DNA of 64,000 nt, taken from the NCBI RefSeq assembly GCF_965363235.1, contig NC_134843.1:94521795-94585794 (forward strand), read 5' to 3'. Positions within the stretch are counted from its first letter, which is position 1. Every line of letters begins with the position of its first letter. The stretch comes from Mytilus galloprovincialis (Eukaryota > Mollusca > Bivalvia > Mytilida > Mytilidae). This document shows, in pieces, positions 35,424 through 46,347 of this stretch. The notes under the pieces were generated by a model, which was given only the letters and a program-made list of their open reading frames with translations, was not told the DNA's origin and searched no databases. A program made the position numbers and the translations under genes.

Positions 35424-37120
35424 TAAACAACAGGGTTTTCCTAAAGCGATATTTAAAGACACGATGAAGAATATGGTGTTGATGGTCCTAATTCTGTTTA
35501 TATCTACAGGTATATAAGATATCGAGCAACGCCCTAACCGATCAATTAATTCCTTTTTCTCTGAAATATTAAGTTTCAACAAATGGCAGTTCAGCATGAG
35601 CATATCTGATTGTAAATATTTCAACGGTTCTTATTTTGTCAATTGTTTTTTAAAGCACGAAATGTACGAATGAAAAAGATGTTTCGACTAGTGAATGATT
35701 CAGTACAGTTGAAATCGGGCTGATATAGAATCATACAATCTCATAAAAAGCGCCTCCCTTTAATAAAGGGGTAACACTATGAAAAAAACTATGTTGCATG
35801 TCCCGTGCTATATCGCCATGGATGGAAACCTAATATATTGTAAGTTCAGAACTTAATGCGTGCATTAATCACTGATAAATGTTAAAAAATAAAGATACTA
35901 TATAATTACTGGTATTGGTTCAATTGTACATATTGGGTTCTATGAAATCACTGCAGAAATTATAAATGAAAATTCCAATTATTCTGAACAGCATTTCTTA
36001 CATTTATGAAATCATGGCAAACAATTATGAACTAACAGTGTCCTAACAATGTACAAAGTAACTCTGTTAATCAAATGAATAGCCTATAACATTTGAGGTG
36101 AGTTGATAAACAAATGTTTGTTTTTCACCATTCATGATCAAAGAAGGTAAACCTTGATATACACTTCGAACACATCAAATTACTAAAGTTTTCATCGCAT
36201 GTCTGACTTATCGAATCATTTGTCAACATTGACTAATATAATTCAATAAGTCTTTCCATATACGATAGGCTAAGATAATTGAGTTACAGTAAGGTTTGAG
36301 TTTTTTACTATTGTTCAATGTTAGAGCCGAATACGTTAGTATGTACTGGAAAGGAAAACAACATCTATTGGTTGATCAATGAACTGTTTTCATTTTAGAT
36401 ATTGTTTATTCTTGTCATCATCATTGCAATTGTCCGGCCGATAAACATCCAGTTTGTTCCACATCTGGATTTACTTACGATAATGAATGTTTGCTGAACT
36501 GCGCATGCCCGTAGGTATACGGTACTAAAAATAATTTACCAATTACTTATCTTCAATCTGGTTTAATTCGAACACTGCGTCTGGTACGCCCGCTTTTACA
36601 CCTGCAATTTTATAAGAGACTTATCAAGTTTAAATAAATATACACATGTGATATCGGATACATTATAGAGCTGGAGCTTATTAGAATCCGTTTCTATATT
36701 TACAGACGTAAATCCACATGTACATCTTCCTATACCTGTCTTCGTGTTTTATTTAACACAAAATGTATTAACTAGTCAAACATTTTATTCAACAACACAT
36801 CGAAAAAAACCAACTCGAAATGAATCATTTTAACGTATAGAATTATTTTCGTGATTGTCACTAATGAATTCCTTATTGGAATTATATTCATGGTAGCATA
36901 TATTAATCTTAAAGAATGATACCGTTTGTTTTAAGACAAAATATTAGAAATGCAGGCTAGTAACTTATGCTTTTAAAATGTAGTCCTTGACAGATGTCGA
37001 CAACACTTCATCACATGACTTTTATTTTAGATCAAAAGTGTTAGCTTGCCGTCATAAATGCCCTTGTCGTATATCTTAACAATTATGATATAAATGAGGA
37101 ATATGACATGGAGGACAGAT
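35424..37120 (+). CDS. Gene C: Kazal-type inhibitor-like small secreted protein (68 aa, 10 Cys)
   Basis: Coding exons are 35464-35509, 36399-36510 and 37031-37079. Residues 1-15 form a signal segment (M-K-N-M-V-L-M-V-L-I-L-F-I-S-T). The core has C25-N-C27, H-P-V-C35, G-F-T-Y-D-N-E-C46 and C50-A, and the tail has L-A-C59-R-H-K-C63-P-C65-R-I-S. Spacing C-x7-C-x10-C fits the Kazal family. The predicted P1 is Ala29, followed by Asp. Two cysteines are extra compared with D (C21 in a C-H-H-H-C stretch, and C52 created by a longer exon 2), which could pair as an additional disulphide. The upstream TATA box and leader exon are at 34605-34653. The 3' UTR exon is uncertain: gcaggtgtcatccctccag near 37754, with AATAAA at about 37792, is a candidate. 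Confidence 0.77.
35464..35509 (+). CDS. Gene C exon 1: signal-peptide exon
   Basis: ATG at 35464, preceded by tttaaagacacg (the AAAGA-AGAC block of D in shorter form). Donor G|gtatat at 35510. The 5' UTR part probably starts after tgtgtttag (35423) or acag (35433). Confidence 0.78.
36399..36510 (+). CDS. Gene C exon 2: Kazal core with shifted donor
   Basis: Acceptor ttcattttag. It encodes I-V-Y-S-C-H-H-H-C-N-C-P-A-D-K-H-P-V-C and S-T-S-G-F-T-Y-D-N-E-C-L-L-N-C-A-C-P. Where B, D and E have the donor GC|gtaagt, C has gcgcatgcccgtaggt: the old donor is lost and GT at 36511 keeps phase 2, adding nine coding bases. Confidence 0.8.
37031..37120 (+). CDS. Gene C exon 3: C-terminal CPC exon
   Basis: Acceptor cttttattttag. 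It encodes S-K-V-L-A-C-R-H-K-C-P-C-R-I-S and TAA at 37077-37079. Donor AT|gtaagt at 37121 after 41 nt of UTR. Confidence 0.77.
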
Positions 37121-37129
37121 GTAAGTTTT

Positions 37130-40100
37130 CAGATTATGTACAATATGAGAAATAATATCAAATCAAGAAGTTGTTAATCTTTTCCAGTATTTTTTTTAGT
37201 TCATTTTAAATATAACAAAGTTTCTGTTTTATTAAAGAGCTTGTATGTGGGCTTAATCGAAATATAATGATACCATATAATGTCATAGTGCACCTTCTCT
37301 TTTTTTTATTTTAATTAATCTTCTGTGTTTGTTTTCCTAACAAAGTGTAAGGTAAAATTTTTAAAAGTAAGCAAACAGTTTCCTAATTTTTACACTTTTA
37401 AAAAAGCTGTTGCATATTTATGTCTGTTAATTAATTATTTGAGGCATGTTTTAATTGCAGTGACAGTACAAAATGACAGTTTTTGGCTAAACAGTGACAA
37501 GACAGTGCAGTTCTATTTATCAATAAAATTTACATAGTTCTGAAACATTTTCAGATTCAAATACAATGGTTCTTCTCACATGTGCCTGGTCAAAGGAAAA
37601 GCAATTAAAATTTGATTCTAGTGTAAGTTTTATTGAGAGGAAAACTTTATTTTGTTGGTGTAATATATCATAGACATTACCTAGTGTGAACATCAATTAA
37701 ACCATAAAAACACTGCGTGATTACAACTGCGTGGTTATTATAATCGATTTGCAGGTGTCATCCCTCCAGTTATAAAGTTTCTATGATATGAAATAAAAGC
37801 TTGCGTCCTGTTTAAGCAAAAAGTTGTGTGTATTGATATCTTACTACCCCTCTTGCTGCAAGTTGAACAAATTACTATAAAATCAATGACTTTATAATCT
37901 GCAATATAAATCCTAAACGTGAATAAAACCTAGAGTTCTGAAAACCCGACACATCATGCTTAATTGCTGTTTCCAAAATAAAACACCAGTCAACGCCAAA
38001 TACTCAGTGTTTGCTTCAAAAGAACGTACTTTGAACTAAAATTGTAACTTGTTATCGATTGTAACTGGAATCGAGAGTTATATCATTGATAATCATGCCA
38101 CCTCTTCTTATTTATGAATTCATCGGCTCTCAGATTGTGGCTTTGTGAAATTTAATTGATCTGATAGCTTATTAATCAAGACTGTTTCTGTTATATTTTC
38201 TAATCGTTACTCTTGATGATGGTACGTTATCACTAATAGGACATTTGTAGTTTTTGAAACCTAACTACTTTCATTTTAAATTAAAACTGTCAAATTACTT
38301 TTTGATACTTTACGAGTGCCACTTGTGGAGCAAGATCTGCTTACCCTTCCGGAGCACCTGAGATCACCCTTAGTTTTTGGTGGGGTTCGTGTTGTTTATT
38401 CTTTAGTTTTCTATGTTGTGTCATGTGTGCTGTTGTTTGTTTGTCTTTTTCATTTTTAGCCATGGCGTTGTCAGTTTGGTTTAGATTTATGAGTTTGACC
38501 GTCCCTTTGGTATCTTTCGTCCCTCTTTTTAATTCACTTTCAAAATGTTTTTACGGCATTGTTTCAGAAAATATGCATTACGAAGTTCTGTTCATAAAAT
38601 AATCATCCGAAAACCGCTCGGTTACATTTGTTTTGTTATTTTTTCTATGTAGTCAGTATCTAGTGTGAATAATTCGGTCGTACCATTGGCTTAGTAAAAA
38701 TAAAAAGGTGTTCAATTTATTATCCCCAAAGTATGCTTGGGGAGTGTTTTTTTTTAATCAAGAGCTGGTAAATAAGTTCAACACTATTTAAGAACCAACA
38801 ATAAAGGCCGCTTTTTTAGTGGTGATTGATTTAAAAATGCTCCCCAATGGCTGAGAAAGCATGCGTTTGTGTAGTGTCACAATGTCAAAGTTCATAATAT
38901 CAGTAGGCTGTATCCAATAATTGTTCATGACTGTATAACAAATCAAAATTAGTTCTGTTTTAATTTGTTTTGAAACAAAAATACCAAATCATAAACATAC
39001 CAATACAATAGCCATTAAAGAAATTCTCATTTATTATTCTTTGAGAAAAACATTAATAAAATTAACACAGAGATTGTACAAGAATGTACGAGATTAACAA
39101 ACATTAGTAGAATAAACATGTCCCTTTTTGCTTAGCCTTCTATAAGAGCAATCACATTTTCTAGTCAAATATTTGTAGCTTTGAAATACCAAAGTTCCTG
39201 ACTATAAACTAGTTAGACAAAATCAACCGTCATTGATAACTAAAACGAAAACAATGTCTCTCTTTTCAAAAGTAAATGCTCTAAGTTTCCCATTTGAAAC
39301 TTAAAATTAAAATTCTTAAAAAGAAAAATGTTTCTGCTCCTGTTAGAAGAAAATACTCAGTTCGCTGTAAAAAAGTTCGATATTCAGTTTCAAAATACAA
39401 GTTTTTCATAACACTAGTATATTATATTGATAGGGGATTCATAAAGGCACCAAGAGAGCAATGTTGGCGGGAAAATGTTTTCATAGCTTTATCACTGCCA
39501 AATTTTAAAAAATAACAACGATCTTATAAGAATTTTACAGAAGGCTTATAATGATACCTGCAAAATATTTATATAAAGGTCAACAATCATTTTTTTTGTG
39601 CATTCAAATCGATAAAACCAGAGGATTCCGAAAATCTGACAAGAAATCCAAAACATGACAAGCGAACTTCATTAAATGGGACTTAAATCCGAAAAGATAC
39701 ATAACACATTGATTGAAAATCCTTGTAATAGACATTTGTTCGAACATTCTTTGTAAATGGCACAAAACGGGAAGTAGCTGTCACATTGGTTTTATCCCAA
39801 TAAGACTTAATAAGACAATAAGGTTTACTTCGAAGTACATATACATTGTCCGTTTAGAATTGACATAATTCTATAATGCCATGCCCTAGGCTAAAGGCTA
39901 ATTTATGCATAAGTTGGCACTATGTATGTCAATATGACATGCATAACAAAGAAGAATTATGTCTTTAAAAAAACACATACTAGCAAGCCATTTAGAAGGC
40001 GTACATGAAAGTATCTATAAATATTTGAATAATTATTCATTTCATTTTCAAATATGTAATGATATAAGTACTTTTCAGTCGTTGTGGATTAAGCTGCACT

Positions 40101-41320
40101 CATGTTTAAACATACACTCAGTCTTACCTGTAATGTGCAGCCTTACTGTATGCTCAACAATACATCATCACCTGACTATATAGCATGTACTGTGCTACCA
40201 TCCAGATAAAACAGACGAGGAAGCGCATTACTCACAAAAGCTATATTTTATATATAATATAAATATATGGTCAAAAACATACAATTAAAGGAATATCTGT
40301 TTATTAATGAAACACGGCTTGTCAAGGAAACACATCAATACAACAGTCAAATGTGCATCTATTGGATATTCTCAAAAAGAAAGAAAAAAGGACATGAAAT
40401 TTGTCTTTATATATCTATCAAAATTTCCTGAAAGTTTCCCTATTGCAAGTTTTTTTTTTTTTTACGGATCTGTAAGTAAAACAATGGAACACTACTTTCA
40501 TGTTCCTGACTTGGTACAGGCATGTCCTTGATTAAACCTGCATTTATAGTTTGCTATCCGTCCTCCTTCATGACTGTTGTTTATAGTTCCGTTATTTTGT
40601 CAAATTCTGTTAAGCAACCCCAACAGACCTAATAAGAATCCTGAGTCCAAAACTATAAAACAAATCCTAGGAAGATGACACAAAACAACTAAAACAATTA
40701 ATCAACAGAAAAAAATGATGACATGTTAGAATAATGTTTTTGCGTTTCGTCGACTTTGAGGGACCACTCCCTATATACGAGGTAGTAAGACGTGCTGCCG
40801 GAATAGGTCTCTTTTTTTAAGCTTAAATTTATGAATAGGTAGGTAAAACTATCAAAAATATATCATCAGGTCAGGAAACTTAACATAACTTCTTCATCTG
40901 TCATCTTGATTGGTGTTACCGGTAGTGTGTCTCTCTTTTGACACTATCGTGTTCCACACCACATGAAACCCAAACAACAGGAGAAAAGGTAACATTTTTA
41001 TGTCCACAAAATATGAAAAGGCATACATTTTTAAAAATCTAAATCATATGAAAAGGGTGAGTAACAGAAACACATCGACAATCTTATGAATTAGGTAAAA
41101 AAGTGCCCCTTCCCCTTTCCGAGTGTTTATGGATCAAGGTTAACATTTCCGGCACCAAAGATAAGATTCTATATATAAATGTTTACATTGTTTATTTTCT
41201 GATCAATATAGACGAATCAAATGAGGAAACCGAGCAATAGCTGCCATTTACAAATCAAAGAAATACAACAATGGCAAAAGAGAAAAGACAATAAATAAAA
41301 AAAAACAATCTACAGTCAGC
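37130..41320. other. Region downstream of gene C
   Basis: Holds the possible 3' exon of C near 37754-37800, repeat wording at 37490-37640 shared with the right arm of the large inverted repeat, a Penelope-type 3' end (38310-38530), and a block at 39530-39670 (ataaaaccagaggattccga, aaaacatgacaagcgaac) shared with intron 3 of gene D at 48700-48880 and, in reverse, with about 57010-57060. A 'cctgacttggtacaggcat' repeat lies at 40497-40620. No gene supported. Confidence 0.5.
38310..38530 (+). repeat. Penelope-type 3'-end repeat
   Basis: gtgccacttgtggagcaaga, tcggagcacctgagatcacc-like wording, gtgttgtttattctttagtt, ccatggcgttgtcagtttgg and ggtatctttcgtccctcttt. The last parts match the tail of the Penelope relic at 14.58-14.64 kb. 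Confidence 0.65.
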
Positions 41321-41324
41321 GGTT

Positions 41325-41455
41325 GACCAACTGTGGGTGCGAAACTTTCCCGCTGCGTTGAAGACCCATTGGTGGACTACAGCTGTTGTCTGCTCTTTCG
41401 TCAGAATGTTGTCTTTTTGATATATTCTCCATTTCCATTCTCAATTGAACAAAAC
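41325..41455 (+). repeat. Dispersed repeat ('gggtgcg...cgctgcgttgaagacc') copy 1
   Basis: gggtgcgaaactttcccgct, gcgttgaagacccattggtg and ctccatttccattctcaatt are family landmarks. Other copies are at about 41930-42065, 47940-48080, 49695-49790 (reverse) and 60215-60345 (reverse). Confidence 0.65.
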
Positions 41456-41829
41456 ACTACACAAAAACCGAAGATGGAACACAAACAATAATCCTTTTAA
41501 CGTAATCGACTGGAACATTATTTTCTGTTTATTTTATTACATTCTTTCGTAATTTTGAGGAAATTAGTTAATACATTGAACAAAAACGTGGAACATGTTT
41601 AAAAAAAGAGGGACGAAAGATACCAGAGTCAAACTCATAGATTTAAAATAGACTGACACTTTACGTGTATGATAATAGATCATGGCATTTTGTCTTAGCG
41701 GTCATCTTTTAATGTCAAAGTTCGGTGGCGTAACAATACTTTTATTCAAAAGAAGTAAAATAACCATTGTTCTGCTCAAGTCTTATCGTGAAATAATTAT
41801 CAAATTGTATCAACTAAATAATCTGACAA

Positions 41830-44640
41830 CCGTTTACTGCAATTGTAACCCCTTTAGGGTAATTCATTTGATTAAAAGTAAACTGAGAGATAAGGGGAAT
41901 GTTTAATATACATTATTATGGGACAGGCTGAACGCTACCTGCAGGTGTGAAATTTTCTTGATGCATTCATTGACGATCCGACCCATAGTTGCTGTTTTTT
42001 TTTTTAATGTTGTCTGCTCTTTGAAGGGTTGTTTTCTCTATTGAAAATTTCCCGTTTTCATTCTACTTGTATAGCTTTTGTCATCAATCCTGTAGATATA
42101 CTGCCAAATCCAACATACTTTTCTCGTTCCCCTTCATTAAATGTGTATGTCCTTGATAATAAAGGTACCTATGTTGAAAACATTATATAATGGGGGATTA
42201 TTTATTTGCTATATATACAGGAGTATTAGTATAGCATTTGTAAATTGATATATCAATTTGCTTGCAAATCATGCTGTTAATTTTCGATAGCGCAAAATTT
42301 AAAACGGTTATTCCACTTCGAATTCTATTTTATTTAATGGTTAATTGCCACGAGCATAGTCGTTTAGATGATAACACCACGTTGACCGTTGTACCCCTAT
42401 TTTTGACAATATTACCTATTGTGTCTGTCGGTTTTATTCACACATCGTTGTCAATTTAATGGAACTTAATGCCACTGCCATACACGTGAGAGGTTTGGCT
42501 AGCTAAAAGAACAGTTTCAATCAACTATTTTTTTCATAAGAAAATGCGTTTACCATTTCAGGAATATAACAGTTGTTATTCATTCATTCGATGTGTTTGA
42601 GCTTTTGATTTGACCATATGATTTGGAACTTTCCTTTTTTGAATTTTCCTCGGATTTTGATATTTTAGGGAAATTACTTTGTAGTATTTTATACTTAGTA
42701 AGATTAAAATAACATATGCGTAGAAACGTGTTTACGTTGTACCTTTCGATTATTTATTACGTGTTTCTTGTAGTTTGTTAATCAACATGCATGTATGTTT
42801 CCTTGATCCTGTATTTTTACTTAGAATGTGTTAACTATACTGATCTTTCCACCTTTCATGTGTTTACATTTTTACTTCATAATTAATCTAACGAATCACG
42901 TGTCACATGGTATTTTTTTCTTATTATTGTGTTAATACAGGCAACAGTAGTATACAGCTGTTCCAAAGTCACACATCTGGGTCACATAATCTTGGAAAAT
43001 CCCCGGTCGTTCAGAGTATTGACTTACAAGCAATACGAATGTGCAATAGTTTAGCGCTATAAAACAAGGTTAAATCGACCAGTGTCTACATTTGAAAATG
43101 CCTGTACCAAGTCAGGAATATGACAGTTGCTATCTATTCGTTTGATGTGCTTGATATGTTTGATTTTGCCATTTGATTAGGAACTTTCCGTTTTGAATTT
43201 TCCTCGGAGTTCAATATTTTTTGTGATTTTTTTTTTTTTTTTTTCACTTCTTAGTCAAATAGAGAATAGTAAATGATTTTTGTAAGGACAATAGCTGTCT
43301 ATCGAATATATACTTTATGTAAAGAAAAAAAGCCAAATTCCACTACTTAAGACTACAATGTATCATGGACAAACAAACAGAATTGGGTGACTTTTCAAGT
43401 CAAAGAAAACAAAATAATATCCTCATAAATTAATTGTGTACACAGTATTCACCTTTGAATAACGTAATTCTTGTCTACACTGCTCGTATCAAATAAGATG
43501 CACCATAACAAGCCCATACAGAACACCAAAATTAGCTATAATCCACCGTGGAACGAGAAACGATCTTATCTAGTTGTGATACAATAGATTTTTAAACCAA
43601 GGCTAAGCAGGTTCATATTCTAGAGCATGTTTGAACATATCAGGTATTGTTTGTTCATACGATTGAATATAAAGAGTGTTTTGTTTTGATGACATATCTT
43701 TCCAAGCAAAGTTGATGTTAAAACACTCTATACATCAAGCAAAAATAATCATGTAGTACCAACCAAGTTTTAGCCCGTGCGAAAATAAATCAACCTAATT
43801 TGTTCTTGCAATGTAATAATACCAGCAAGATCTTTTTGTTTCACATTTTCATTTAATACTATAATAAATAATATTTTCTGTAAGTATTTAATGTTTAAAC
43901 ACAACAAGCATGAATTACACAACCACTATTGAATATAATCTCCTTTTGGTTTGGGTTATTTGACAATAACATACAACATGTATCTAAAAGACCATCAAAC
44001 AAAGTGTTTTTAAATGTAATACGAATGTTATGTTGATTCTACTGATTCATTTATAATGATGTTTAGATTACAACAAATACTATAGTGGGTCTCATTGAGG
44101 GATGGGGTCTGATTCCGGATTCCACTTATTGTTATGTGAGAATCCCGTATCCCGCTTCCCGTGCCAAGCGCATGCAATTTCCCGTGTTCCATCGGACTTT
44201 GTTTCCCGTTTTCAAGCTTAATTATTCGACTTTCATGATGTACTAAGCTTAAAACAATCGGCCAATCGTGTGTCATGCTTAGACCCCAATAAACCCACAC
44301 TGTTTGAATTATTCAAAGGTACATTGTTGCGATAAACTTATGGTTTCTTTTGTTAATTCGTTCTTATTATCATTACATTCTCTTTTTTAGTTTATAGTTT
44401 ATACAGATATTTTTGTATAAGTCTATAGACGTCTAAAATGTGCTCAGGACATATATCGAAGCTTTAAGGTCAATTATCCTTTTAGTTTTAATTACGACAA
44501 AATACCCTAGCAATAGGGAAATTACAGTATATAACCAATACACTTCATATCCTTCTGAACCTTTGACTATTGTCAAAATAATTGTAGTTGGCAATCAAAC
44601 ATCCTTAATTAGGTTTTTTCTTAATTTTATCATTTTTTAT
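41830..44640. other. Upstream region of gene D, duplicated upstream of gene E
   Basis: Blocks shared in order with 54.0-56.8 kb: gcaattgtaacccctttagg (41840), tatgtttccttgatcctgta (42794), tcaaatagagaatagtaaat (43254), caaacagaattgggtgactt (43375) and aagtctatagacgtctaaaa (44419). Reverse repeats of the 'cctgacttggtac' family interrupt it at 42.48-42.68 and 43.06-43.22 kb. Confidence 0.7.
44100..44300. repeat. 'tcccgtatcccgcttcccgt' tract
   Basis: Imperfect short tcccgt units, related to the tract at 31.5 kb. The 90-codon reverse frame across it is not a gene. Confidence 0.5.
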
Positions 44641-44651
44641 TCATATATGTA

Positions 44652-44703
44652 TATAAATGAGGGAATGCTTTATTATAAACATATAGTTCAGTTACACGTC
44701 AAG
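44652..44703 (+). promoter_or_regulatory. Gene D TATA box, possible initiator and short 5' leader exon
   Basis: TATAAAT at 44652. TCAGTT (initiator-like) at 44688-44693. Consensus donor GTCAAG|gtaggt at 44704. The stretch aacatatagttcagttacac is identical in the gene E promoter (about 59144-59163). If transcription starts at or just before the TCAGTT, the leader exon is only about 14-22 nt. Confidence 0.6.
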
Positions 44704-44794
44704 GTAGGTCTTTATTAACAATTTAAAGAGAATGTAACTGATGTCGGCAAATGTATGCAGAACGAAAAGAACATACTTCTTTTTTTTCATTTCT

Positions 44795-44895
44795 CGGCTG
44801 TAATAGCTGACTATGTGGTATAGGTTTTACTCATTGTTGGAGACCGTATGTTGACCTATGGTTGTTTAATTCTGTGTCATTTGGTCTGTTGTGGT
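44795..44895 (-). repeat. Dispersed repeat ('gaagatgtgg' family), reverse fragment in the first intron of gene D
   Basis: gctgactatgtggtataggt, ttttactcattgttggagac, cgtatgttgacctatggttg match the complement of 22.98-23.04 kb. Confidence 0.65.
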
Positions 44896-46259
44896 GCGTT
44901 GTCTCGACCTCAATAGCCAGTGTATCAGCTCCTAATATTTGTATATATCCATATTATATGTGTGAATGAAATGTAAAGTAGAATCATTCATAGAATTGGT
45001 AGGTAGCCTTTGTTCTTCGCTTTTATTCATACACGTGTCGATGTCGTTTATGCGTATTCTGTGTTTCTCAAATTCTATCTTTAACCGAATTCTGGTTCAT
45101 GAAGCGATTTTCTTTTAAAAAAAAACATTTCGGTTTATATATATTCCTGTTCGGATGACTTTGCTATTTGGTGCAATATACAAGATTTGATTTTCAAAAA
45201 TCTGTAGCTAGAATTTTTTGTCAAGATATATGTTGTTTTTTATTTTATTTGGGCCGCAGTTGCGTTTAGCATTAATACAGTTTGAAAATAGAACTTGGTA
45301 CCGATAAGTGACTGACTTGTGATAGTGAGTCACATCTTACTTAATAAGCACGAAGAAAACAAACTATGAGATTTGAATGTTTTTGTCAAGTCGAAAATGT
45401 TTCGTGCATATACAGCATGTTAACAGTGTCCTCTTTTTTTAAATCTATCAAATAGGTCCCCTAGTAAAACAATTTTGATATAAAACGGTAGATTTGCTAT
45501 AATCTGCTTCTAAAAAACTAAACAATGAATAATTTAGTCATTTTCAGTTTGTCTTTTTATTTCGAGACTTATCCGCTGCATTACAATCAGTAATGTTAAA
45601 AAAATTGCTTGCACTAAATTAACATATGTTCAGTTAATGTTTTGACTTGTTATTTATATGAACAAATTATATTCATACTAAAGTGTCTTAAAAACTTCTG
45701 AATAGTTCTGAATTTTTTGGATTAAATTTTATACAGTTTCAAAAAAGTGACTTATTTAGAAAGAACCTAATTTTGCTTCTTAAGATAGAAGTCTTTTGCA
45801 TTGGTTTGCTAGGATCCGTCCATGCAGAAAAATGGTTAAGATTGTTTTACTATAAATAATTTTTTATCGGTTGCAGAAGAACGCGTATAACCCTCATATC
45901 TTAGTCAATGATAGATAGTTGACTGACTATTTCAATTGGCATTCTATTCATTTATTTTATATTAATCACTTGTTTATGCAGTCAATGATCTTATCATAAC
46001 TATTATTTTGTTAGTTTGAGTACTATCATAATCATTATTATCATTATCTTTATGTAAGCATTGTAATTTTTATTAATGCTACTTACATTATTAAAGGTAC
46101 TTTTTTTTACTTTACACGCAATATAAATATTGACATAATGTTAATATTGTTATTATCATCAATATCAATTCTAATATTATTATTATTATAATTATCATCA
46201 TTGATTTTATTAGAATTTATCAACAATGACTTTAAGAATTTTATATTTTGTTATTAAAG

Positions 46260-46347
46260 GAATTACTATGTTTTCCTTAATCGACCTTTAAAGAAGACAT
46301 CATGAAGAATCTGATGCTGATTGTCTTGGTACTGTTCATAACTATAG
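46260..46347 (+). CDS. Gene D exon 1: 5' UTR plus signal-peptide exon
   Basis: Acceptor tattaaag at 46259, followed by gaattactatgttttcctta; E has gaattactgtgttttactga at the matching place. The ATG at 46302 follows aaagaagacatc. An upstream ATG at 46267 opens a seven-codon frame ending in TAA at 46288-46290, 11 bases before the main start. Donor G|gtaata at 46348. Confidence 0.78.

Noticed and set aside
44028..44300. 90-codon reverse frame as a gene
   Set aside because: It spans the tcccgt minisatellite-like tract, and similar tracts elsewhere give unrelated frames.
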